DNA of 48,817 nucleotides, taken from positions 1-48,817 of the forward strand of contig DVLE01000094.1 in the NCBI GenBank assembly GCA_018715645.1. Reading direction: 5' to 3'. A program made the translations under genes and the position numbers. The stretch is from Candidatus Merdisoma merdipullorum. GTDB taxonomy: Bacteria > Bacillota > Clostridia > Lachnospirales > Lachnospiraceae. Within the stretch, counting starts at the first letter, position 1, and each line of letters starts with the position of its first letter. The notes under the pieces were generated by a model. That model worked only from the letters and a program-made list of their open reading frames with translations, had not been told where the DNA came from and did not search any database. This document shows, in pieces, positions 42,845-48,817 of the stretch.

Positions 42845-43648
42845 TTACAAAACAGATGGCTTTTGAAATATATCCAGGGCATGACTGGTAACGCCAGCCA
42901 GATCTTCGCGCTCACAAGTGGCAAAGTGATATTTCAGATACAGATGAAAGGTATCTTCGTCCATGGCGTCGAGCGCTTCGCGTATCAGCAAAGCGCAGCC
43001 GTCAGCCGCGACATAGTGAAGCCTTTTTACAGGAAACACAGACATCAGGTCGTCAATGTCTTCTTTTCGCACAAGTTCAAATAAATCTTTTGGCTCGGAT
43101 TTTGCGGCAAAGGTTTCGGAATCGAGCAGTCCATCCTTTACATACTGAGAGACGCTGATATGATTTCGTTTGAAGCCTTCGTCCATCAGGCAGCCGTCAG
43201 AGATCACATAGGCGGCAAAGATAACGCCGCCCTGTCTGGTTACGCGGATCGCTTCCCGGATTGCCTGCCGTTTATCTTCTTTGCTGTATAAGTGATAAAG
43301 CGGTCCCAGCAAAAGGGTAAGGTCGTATCGATTGTCCGGAAAAGCAGATAAGTCCAGGGCATTGCCCTGCAAAACAGAGATGTTTTCGTTTGGCAAAGTG
43401 TTCCTGCGGAAAATTTCTACGTGGCGCTCTACAAGTTCTACTGCGTCCACTGCATATCCCTGGCGTGCCAGGGCATGGGAATACCGGCCTGTTCCTGCCC
43501 CTATTTCAAGTATACGGCTGCCGGGTTTTAAATACTTTTCGATATAACGCATGGTGGTGAGAAATTCAACCATGCCATGCCGGGAGATAAGGCGGCTGTC
43601 TTCGTCGTAAGAATGATAAAAATTTATTAGATATGGATTTGTCTTCAT
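42845..43648 (-). CDS. SAM-dependent methyltransferase, class I
   Basis: The 267-residue protein has motif I ILEIGAGTGRYSHALA, motif II around VDAVEL, and DLTLLLGPLYHLY, the usual Rossmann-fold methyltransferase set. Substrate unknown; small molecules are typical for this group. The ATG at 43648 is two bases beyond the stop of the TetR gene, with GGAAGG 13 bases before; GTG at 43669 is an alternative. It forms an operon with the TetR regulator. Confidence 0.88.
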   Translation of the reverse strand: MKTNPYLINFYHSYDEDSRLISRHGMVEFLTTMRYIEKYLKPGSRILEIGAGTGRYSHALARQGYAVDAVELVERHVEIFRRNTLPNENISVLQGNALDLSAFPDNRYDLTLLLGPLYHLYSKEDKRQAIREAIRVTRQGGVIFAAYVISDGCLMDEGFKRNHISVSQYVKDGLLDSETFAAKSEPKDLFELVRKEDIDDLMSVFPVKRLHYVAADGCALLIREALDAMDEDTFHLYLKYHFATCEREDLAGVTSHALDIFQKPSVL

Positions 43649-43649
43649 T

Positions 43650-44231
43650 TTATGCACTCGTCCTTCCACTTTCCTGACTGACAGACGCAGACAGGAAGTT
43701 CAGCAGCATTTTTTCGGAAACATGTCTGTCGAACGATAATTTTCCTGTAGCTGTCAAAACAGCTATGCCATGGGTATAGAGAAACAGATCTAGAAAGATT
43801 TCTTTTCCGCGTTCTGGCTGCACGCCAATCATGGCTGAAAATGCTTTCGCTTTTTCTTCGTTGCCGATTTCCTTATAAAAATCCCTGGCTTCCGTCATAT
43901 CCAGATCCATGTCGCTGATGAAAAGCAGTTTAAACAGGTTCGTTTCCTCTTTGGCAAATTCTATATACGACAGGGGAAGAAGCAAAGAGGGCGGGATATT
44001 TTCAGATTTTCCGTAGTCGGCGACATACTGGCTGTAAAACGCAAACGCGAAATCAAGAAATTCTGCTTTCAGACCTTCCATATTCTCATAACAGGTAAAA
44101 ATAGGACGCGTGGAGCATCGCAGCCTGCCTGCGATACTTCTGGCATTGACAGCGTCAAACCCGGTTTTCCTCGTAATTTCCAAAACTGCGTTTAAGATCA
44201 TATCTTTCGTTATCTTTGGTTTGGGCGGCAT
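43650..44231 (-). CDS. TetR-family regulator
   Basis: The 193-residue protein has the TetR HTH in residues 8-54 (ILNAVLEITRKTGFDAVNARSIAGRL, in part, then STRPIFTCYEN) and a helical ligand/dimer domain with a TetR_C-type layout. It likely represses its own operon with the methyltransferase. Upstream, near 44262-44285, AT-rich inverted repeats (AACAA...TTGTT with an inner GTTA/TAAC) may be the operator. GGAAAGGAAG precedes the start. Confidence 0.9.
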   Translation of the reverse strand: MPPKPKITKDMILNAVLEITRKTGFDAVNARSIAGRLRCSTRPIFTCYENMEGLKAEFLDFAFAFYSQYVADYGKSENIPPSLLLPLSYIEFAKEETNLFKLLFISDMDLDMTEARDFYKEIGNEEKAKAFSAMIGVQPERGKEIFLDLFLYTHGIAVLTATGKLSFDRHVSEKMLLNFLSASVSQESGRTSA

Positions 44232-44419
44232 AGAACTTCCTTTCCTTTATATAAAACAAGTGTTACATAACGATTGTTGCATATAATGCGAAGAATGTCA
44301 AGAGAGTGGTTTGACAATGGAAACAGTAAAAACTCATCCTTTTATACATTTAAGTTTTTTGTTGTACCGTAAAAAATAATATTAAAAACAAAGTTTTTGT
44401 GGACTATAAATAAAAATTA

Positions 44420-44448
44420 TTGATAAGAAGAATATTTTTTGGTATACT
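44420..44448 (+). promoter_or_regulatory. Promoter of the DUF4143 ATPase gene
   Basis: TTGATA (44420-44425) and TATACT (44443-44448) have a 17-base spacer. Confidence 0.75.
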
Positions 44449-44476
44449 ATTCGTAGAGAACAAGGAGGTGAACCGT

Positions 44477-45676
44477 GTGATTATACGACCGCAATATATG
44501 AACCAACTGAAAATCTACCGGGACGTTCCGCTTGTGAAGATATTAGCAGGAATCCGGCGCTGCGGAAAATCCACGATCTTGGAAATGCTGCGGGATGATC
44601 TGCTGAAAAGCGGGATTGCCGCCGACCACATTATCAGTATGCGCTATACATCAGAGGATTTTGACGATGGAATGACAGACAAGGATATGTATAAGAGTAT
44701 TAAAACTCAGATGTCTGATGCTGGACGCTATTATCTTCTGCTGGACGAAGTGCAGGAAATCGACGGCTGGGAAAAAGCTGTCAATAGCCTGCTTGAAAAT
44801 GCCAATACCGATATTTATGTGACCGGCTCCAATTCCAAGCTGATGTCAAGCGAAATCTCCACCTATTTGACAGGACGGTATATCTCCATTCCGGTTTATA
44901 CACTATCTTTTGCTGAATATTTGGATTTCAAACAATCGGATTCCCGTTCCCCAAAGGAACTGCTGAATGAATATCTGCGGTTTGGAGGGTTTCCGATTGT
45001 GGCGCTGGGTAACTTTGATGAACATTCCGCATATCAGATTGTGGAGGGCATTTATACCTCGGTTATTACCAACGATATTACAAAGCGGCATAATATCATG
45101 AATTATGATCTGTTCAACCGTGTTGTTAAATATATCGTGGAAAATGTTGGAAAGACCTTTTCGGCCAATGCCATTGCAAAGTTTCTCAAGGGGGAGGGGC
45201 GTTCCTTATCCGTCGAAGCAATTTATAATTATCTGAATTGGCTGGAAAAGGCGTTTGTGATCTATCGCTGCCAGCGATATGATTTACAGGGTAAATCTGT
45301 GCTAAAAACAAAGGAGAAATTCTATCTGGCGGATGCGTCTCTAAAATATTCTATCATGGGCTTTAATCCCAAGTCTATTGCCGCTATGCTGGAGAACATC
45401 GTGTATTTTGAACTGCGGCGGAGAGGCTATGAGGTTTACATTGGGAAGAACGAGACGAAAGAGATTGATTTTGTGGCAGTGCGGCGTGACGAGCGTATCT
45501 ACGTTCAGGTATGCCGAAGGCTGCCGGAAGAATCAGACAGGGAGGTTGCGAATCTCCTTGAAATCAGAGATCATTACCCGAAATATGTGGTAACGCTGGA
45601 TGAGCTGGCCTCAGGAAATATCAATGGTGTGAAGATTGTACATTTGGCAGATTTTCTGCTGAGTGCTGAGTATTGA
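44477..45676 (+). CDS. AAA-type ATPase with DUF4143 domain
   Basis: The 399-residue protein starts with an AAA_14 ATPase: Walker A GIRRCGKST (26-34), Walker B YYLLLDEVQ, and TGSNSKLMS as sensor region. The C-terminal half is DUF4143, with a PD-(D/E)xK nuclease-like core (GYEVYIGKNETKEIDFVAV, in part, then YVQVCR). Proteins of this type are frequent in gut bacteria, often in mobile or variable regions; the function is unknown. The start is GTG at 44477, eight bases after AAGGAGG. A hairpin follows. Confidence 0.9.
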   Translation: MIIRPQYMNQLKIYRDVPLVKILAGIRRCGKSTILEMLRDDLLKSGIAADHIISMRYTSEDFDDGMTDKDMYKSIKTQMSDAGRYYLLLDEVQEIDGWEKAVNSLLENANTDIYVTGSNSKLMSSEISTYLTGRYISIPVYTLSFAEYLDFKQSDSRSPKELLNEYLRFGGFPIVALGNFDEHSAYQIVEGIYTSVITNDITKRHNIMNYDLFNRVVKYIVENVGKTFSANAIAKFLKGEGRSLSVEAIYNYLNWLEKAFVIYRCQRYDLQGKSVLKTKEKFYLADASLKYSIMGFNPKSIAAMLENIVYFELRRRGYEVYIGKNETKEIDFVAVRRDERIYVQVCRRLPEESDREVANLLEIRDHYPKYVVTLDELASGNINGVKIVHLADFLLSAEY

Positions 45677-45721
45677 AACAGGCTCTGCTTTCAGTTCTTG
45701 TTTCCTGCGCAATTTCCAAAA

Positions 45722-45752
45722 GAGCTCCCGAATGTTTTGGATTCGGGAGCTC
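45722..45752. terminator. Bidirectional terminator
   Basis: GAGCTCCCGAAT (45722-45733) pairs perfectly with 45741-45752, loop GTTTTGG. On the minus strand TTTTGG follows, so it ends thiT; it may also stop the ATPase message. Confidence 0.75.
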
Positions 45753-45779
45753 AAAATATCAGCAATAGAGCAAATGTGC

Positions 45780-46442
45780 TTATAAAGCCATTTCCTTGAC
45801 CTTTGCGAACGCCTTATTTACCGCGGGAATCGCAAGGACAACCAGTGTGATAGCAGCCTCGCACGCCAGGTAGGCTCCATTGTAGGCCAGAGAGTAAACA
45901 GGGGCGCTCATGCCTGAGTCTTCCGCGTAGGAAGCGAAGAAAATAAGCCCGGACAGAAAAGCGAAGAAATAACGGCCAAGCACGCCGGCGATATAGCCCT
46001 TGATCAGGCCGTTCTTTTTATTGCAGAACAGTCCGGAGAGACCGAGAGCGCCGAAAGCCAGCAGATAATCCGTGATCATCTGAGGAAGGCTGATAATATA
46101 GGGATCGGAGATGAGCTGCAGAAGGCCGTAGGCAATGCCTGTCATAAGACCTGTGCGCAGTCCGTACCAGTATCCGATGCAGCAGATGAACAGCATGGAG
46201 AACAGGGTGACGGATCCGCCCATGGGCGCCTCAAAGATCTTCAGGAATGAGGTAATCATACCAAGAGCCATAGCGACTGCCGAAAAAACGAGATGCTTGG
46301 TCTTGATTTTCTTTTCTCCGCTGAGGAAACATGCGAGAAGCAGAAGGGCAAGCATCAGAACGACCAGAGCGCCGTAGCCCAGATTTGTCAGGGAATACGA
46401 GGTTCCCCATTCATCTGTAACCTGAGTAACAAAACGTGACAT
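45780..46442 (-). CDS. thiT: Thiamine transporter ThiT (ECF S-component)
   Basis: The 220-residue membrane protein has six hydrophobic segments and ThiT-type sequence: SAVAMALGMITSFLKIFEAPMGGSVTLFSM (residues about 54-83, seen in part), GYWYGLRTGLMTGIAYGLLQ and YLLAFGALGLSGLF. It binds thiamine and joins the common ECF module, which is not encoded here. A start-proximal extra segment (about residues 20-42) precedes the usual core. AAAGGAGG is eight bases before the ATG. The TPP riboswitch upstream settles the substrate. Confidence 0.93.
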   Translation of the reverse strand: MSRFVTQVTDEWGTSYSLTNLGYGALVVLMLALLLLACFLSGEKKIKTKHLVFSAVAMALGMITSFLKIFEAPMGGSVTLFSMLFICCIGYWYGLRTGLMTGIAYGLLQLISDPYIISLPQMITDYLLAFGALGLSGLFCNKKNGLIKGYIAGVLGRYFFAFLSGLIFFASYAEDSGMSAPVYSLAYNGAYLACEAAITLVVLAIPAVNKAFAKVKEMAL

Positions 46443-46450
46443 AAAAAAAT

Positions 46451-46480
46451 CCTCCTTTGTAGATAAAATATCACAGGAGG
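46451..46480 (-). promoter_or_regulatory. Hairpin masking the thiT ribosome binding site
   Basis: On the minus strand CCTCCT (46480-46475) can pair with the ribosome binding site AGGAGG (46456-46451). The same CCCCTCC stretch can instead pair with the GGGGAG at the 5' side of the riboswitch. This gives a simple on/off switch of translation. Confidence 0.6.
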
Positions 46481-46494
46481 GGATACGAAAAGCT

Positions 46495-46574
46495 GCTTCC
46501 TTACGCCGGCATTAACCGGTTCAAGTAGTGAGGGTCAACACAAAAGTGTTTTCTCAGCCTCAGGCTCCCCTAGC
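46495..46574 (-). ncRNA. TPP riboswitch (THI element)
   Basis: On the minus strand the conserved parts appear in order: GGGGAGCC, CTGAGA, GACCCTC, ACTTGAACCGGTTAATGCC and GCGTAAGGAAGC. The outer GCT/AGC closes P1. It senses thiamine pyrophosphate and should turn thiT off when TPP is plentiful. Confidence 0.95.
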
Positions 46575-46634
46575 ATTACGCTGTGTGACTAACAGAAGTA
46601 TACTCCGGCCAGGGGTGGATGTCAAGTTACCTCA

Positions 46635-46663
46635 TTGAAAACGTGACGGTTTCGTGGTAACAT
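46635..46663 (+). promoter_or_regulatory. Promoter of the SASA esterase gene
   Basis: TTGAAA (46635-46640) and TAACAT (46658-46663) have a 17-base spacer. Confidence 0.6.
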
Positions 46664-46698
46664 ACTTGACAGAAGGAAAAAGAACGGAGCATGGAATC

Positions 46699-47562
46699 AT
46701 GAATACGAAGCCGCAGAATAAAAAGGTTATCATCATCGGGAGCGCTGTCTGCTGTCTTTTGATTGTACTGTTAGGTCTGTATCAGAGATCCTGGAGGACT
46801 ATGGACGTCATCCTGTTTATGGGGCAGAGCAATGTCAGCGGAGCCGGAGGGGACGCGTCCCAGGCTCCGGATCTGATCGAAGGCGCGGGATACGAGTATC
46901 GGGCAGTCACGGATCCGGACAATCTTCATGTGCTGGAAGAACCCTTCGGGGAAAATGAAAACAGGGGCGCTCTGGATGATACAGAAATCCTGGAGAGGAG
47001 AGGAAGCATGGTCACCGCCTTTGTAAATTCCTATTACGAGGAGACGGGGACGCCTGTGGTGGCGATCTCCGCGTCGGTGGGAAGCTCGTCTCTGGATGGC
47101 TGGGTCAACCGGGGCCGCAAGGAGGAGGCGGCAGCCAGACTTGAGGAGGCAAAGGAGTATCTCGATTCGGAAAAAATCCGCGCCAGACATATTTACATGG
47201 TCTGGTTCCAGGGAGAAGCAGACGCAAATCTTCAGACCACAAAGGACGAGTATAAGGCGGGCATGCGCCAGCTTGTTTCCTATATGGAGGAGCAGGGGGT
47301 AGAAGCCTGCTTCCTGATTCAGCTTGGCCCGGATCTGACGGATCTGCAGAAGCATCAGGAGATCATGGAGGCTCAGCTTGAGCTTTGCGAGGAAGAGGAC
47401 GATGTGATTCTGGTATCGGATCTTCCGGCAGAGCTTACGGGAGAGGACATGAAGGATGAGGGAGGGGTACACTTTACCCAGAAGGCTCTGAATCTCATCG
47501 GTGAAGACGCCGGGAAAAACGCAGGCGCCTATGTGCAGTCTCTTTCTCAGAGTGAGGAGTAG
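46699..47562 (+). CDS. SASA-domain (sialate O-acetylesterase-like) esterase, membrane-anchored
   Basis: The 287-residue protein has one N-terminal hydrophobic segment (about 9-27) and then an SGNH-type esterase domain: block I FMGQSNVSGAGG with Ser44, a middle WFQGEADANL, and GGVHFTQKAL with the catalytic His. This is the CE6/SASA family, which removes acetyl groups from sugars. It should act outside the cell, held by its N-terminal helix. The ATG at 46699 has GGAG ten bases before it. The CPBP gene follows nine bases later in the same operon. Confidence 0.88.
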   Translation: MNTKPQNKKVIIIGSAVCCLLIVLLGLYQRSWRTMDVILFMGQSNVSGAGGDASQAPDLIEGAGYEYRAVTDPDNLHVLEEPFGENENRGALDDTEILERRGSMVTAFVNSYYEETGTPVVAISASVGSSSLDGWVNRGRKEEAAARLEEAKEYLDSEKIRARHIYMVWFQGEADANLQTTKDEYKAGMRQLVSYMEEQGVEACFLIQLGPDLTDLQKHQEIMEAQLELCEEEDDVILVSDLPAELTGEDMKDEGGVHFTQKALNLIGEDAGKNAGAYVQSLSQSEE

Positions 47563-47571
47563 GGGAAGCGT

Positions 47572-48411
47572 ATGAGGGGAAAGACGATCTGGAATATGCT
47601 GTGGGAGGTACTCTCCCCGATTCTTCTCTATATTCTGTTGTCTGTGATTCTGACAGGAATCCTGGAAATGGTATTCCCGGTTCTTTTGGAGCCGGAAAAT
47701 TCCATGTGGCTTCTGACGCTTGTCAATGCCTTCCAGATTCCTGTATTTTTGCTGCTTTACAGGAGACAGAGGGTAAGGACGGCGGTTTCCTTGGCAGCGG
47801 CGAACCGGAGGCAGCCGGCATGGAAAAAAAGCTTTGGCGTGAAAGAACTTTTCCTTGCGGCTCTGGGCGGTATTCTTCTGGCCAGAGGTTTTAACGGACT
47901 GATAGGTCTTACGCCGCTGCCGAGGCTGTTTCCTGCCTATGAGACAGTATCGGAGACGCTTTATCAGGGGAGTCTCCTGTCCCAGGTTATGGCCAGCGTC
48001 GTGACGGCCTCCGTATTGGAGGAAACGCTGATGCGCGGTCTGATCTATGAGTGGCTCCGGGGATTTTTTTCAGATCTGCGCCCTGCGGTCGTGGCGGGGG
48101 CGCTTATCTTTGCGCTGTTTCACGGAAACGTGGTGCAGGGAGCGTACGCGTTTTTCATTGGTCTGTATTTTGTCTGGCTGTATGAAGCGTATGGTTCCCT
48201 TCTTCCGGCGATCCTGGCTCATGCGGCGGCCAATGCCTCTTCAGTGCTGCTGGAGCAGACGGGATGGCTGGATGCGCTTTATGAAGATTTGCCGCTATAT
48301 CTGGCGCTGACTGCTCTTTGCCTTGCGGCCGGGGCGTTCTGCTGGAGCCGGGTGAAGCTTTCCCGGCAGGGGAAAAGGGACAGAACAGGAGAAAATGCCT
48401 GGAAATTTTAA
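47572..48411 (+). CDS. CPBP-family intramembrane metalloprotease
   Basis: The 279-residue membrane protein has the CPBP (Abi/Rce1-like) motifs: VLEETLMRGLIYEWL with the Glu-Glu-x3-Arg core, LIFALFHGN with a His, and LAHAAANASS with the last His/Asn. About eight hydrophobic segments are seen. Members cut membrane peptides or prenylated proteins, or protect from self-made bacteriocins. It follows the esterase gene directly. The basic tail is cytoplasmic. Confidence 0.92.
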   Translation: MRGKTIWNMLWEVLSPILLYILLSVILTGILEMVFPVLLEPENSMWLLTLVNAFQIPVFLLLYRRQRVRTAVSLAAANRRQPAWKKSFGVKELFLAALGGILLARGFNGLIGLTPLPRLFPAYETVSETLYQGSLLSQVMASVVTASVLEETLMRGLIYEWLRGFFSDLRPAVVAGALIFALFHGNVVQGAYAFFIGLYFVWLYEAYGSLLPAILAHAAANASSVLLEQTGWLDALYEDLPLYLALTALCLAAGAFCWSRVKLSRQGKRDRTGENAWKF

Positions 48412-48525
48412 GATATGTTGTGCCGGAACGGAGAGAAAAAGGGAAAAACTAAACCAATACCAGCACAATTCCGGCTAAAAAGACGTAATTGTCGAATTAT
48501 CTGACGATTTTGCAAAAAGTTTCAC

Positions 48526-48554
48526 TTTACAGAAATAAAGTTTGGGTGTATAGT
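48526..48554 (+). promoter_or_regulatory. Promoter of gltB
   Basis: TTTACA (48526-48531) and TATAGT (48549-48554) have a 17-base spacer, 33 bases before the start. Confidence 0.75.
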
Positions 48555-48587
48555 AGCACACAAAGTAAAGAGAACTGGAGGGATGGT

Positions 48588-48817
48588 ATGAGCCAGCGAA
48601 GCAGCGGATTGTACGACCCGCGATTTGAGCACGATAACTGCGGTATCGGCGCGGTAGTCAACATCAAGGGTAAAAAGAGCCACCAGACAGTGGCGGACGC
48701 ATTGAAAATTGTAGAGAACCTGGAACACAGGGCCGGCAAAGACGCCGAAGGTAAGACGGGCGACGGAGTAGGAATCTTATTACAGATTTCCCACAAGTTT
48801 TTCTCCGAAGCAGTCAA
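48588..48817 (+). CDS. gltB: Glutamate synthase large subunit, 5' end only
   Basis: The 76 residues visible are the start of the class II glutamine amidotransferase domain: YDPRFEHDNCGIGAVVNIKG with Cys18, which becomes the N-terminal nucleophile after removal of a short propeptide, then NLEHRAGKDAEGKTGDG, the GltB signature. The gene runs off the right edge. The enzyme makes two glutamate from glutamine and 2-oxoglutarate. GGAGGGATGGT precedes the ATG. The NADPH subunit gltD would be expected beyond the edge. Confidence 0.93.
   Translation, partial: MSQRSSGLYDPRFEHDNCGIGAVVNIKGKKSHQTVADALKIVENLEHRAGKDAEGKTGDGVGILLQISHKFFSEAV

Noticed and set aside
46635-46660. Catabolite-control (cre) site near the esterase promoter
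   Set aside because: TTGAAAACGTGACG fits only the left half of the cre consensus; the right half does not match. No convincing cre site was found near ptsI or adhE either.
1-48817. CRISPR arrays, rRNA genes, intact insertion sequences or prophage genes
   Set aside because: No regularly spaced repeats, rRNA sequence, transposase or phage structural genes were seen anywhere in the window.

Overview
The window looks like a piece of chromosome from a strictly anaerobic Gram-positive member of the Clostridia, most likely a gut Lachnospiraceae. The reasons are strong AGGAGG ribosome binding sites, sigma-A promoters with 16-18 bp spacers, pyrophosphate-based glycolysis (pfp, ppdK), AdhE, a group A [FeFe]-hydrogenase, an HPr of the Lachnospiraceae type, class B sortase and ECF-type vitamin transporters. 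Genus cannot be fixed from the sequence alone.

Layout. 1-830 is a scar of a mobile element: the end of an ABC exporter, a DtxR-type repressor cut off after about 49 codons, and the start of a short element-type gene on the other strand, joined at about 563. 875-2104 holds a GT14-like glycosyltransferase and an XRE regulator. 2272-5443 has biotin uptake (bioY) and the general PTS proteins in the order ptsI-ptsH; HPr carries Arg instead of the regulatory Ser46. 5503-8243 is a cell-wall surface protein with its class B sortase, driven by a promoter whose spacer contains a run of ten G. 8291-12057 is a two-gene hydrogenase operon in which a GltD-like NADPH/FAD module replaces the usual NADH module. 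12072-12845 is a DUF3791/DUF3990 cassette whose DUF3990 gene is broken by an internal deletion. 13201-19098 is a two-component system followed by a MacAB-like efflux operon; the same 37-nt repeat array lies upstream of both. 19372-26411 is housekeeping (M16C peptidase, era, yqzL, recO, a lipoprotein, glyS). 26607-34382 is fermentation and PPi metabolism: adhE behind two tandem Rex operators, pfp, and ppdK behind a strongly folded leader RNA. 34490-36482 is an ECF sigma factor with a membrane-bound partner. 36568-41866 has a DUF1540 protein, a MATE transporter, argS, exonuclease III and an isochorismatase-like hydrolase. 41947-45752 starts with tRNA-Thr(CGT) and carries accessory genes: AbrB/PIN toxin-antitoxin, methyltransferase plus TetR, and a DUF4143 ATPase. 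45780-46574 is thiT under a TPP riboswitch. 46699-48817 has a SASA esterase, a CPBP protease and the start of gltB.

How the parts fit. Redox control is a recurring theme: Rex-type sites lie in front of adhE (two near-perfect sites) and, more weakly, in front of the hydrogenase operon and ppdK, all of which deal with excess reducing power or glycolytic flux. pfp and ppdK together suggest glycolysis run on pyrophosphate. The observations most worth following are the G10 promoter tract, the ppdK leader RNA, the shared repeat array of the two-component system, the decayed DUF3990 toxin-like gene and the GltD-linked hydrogenase.
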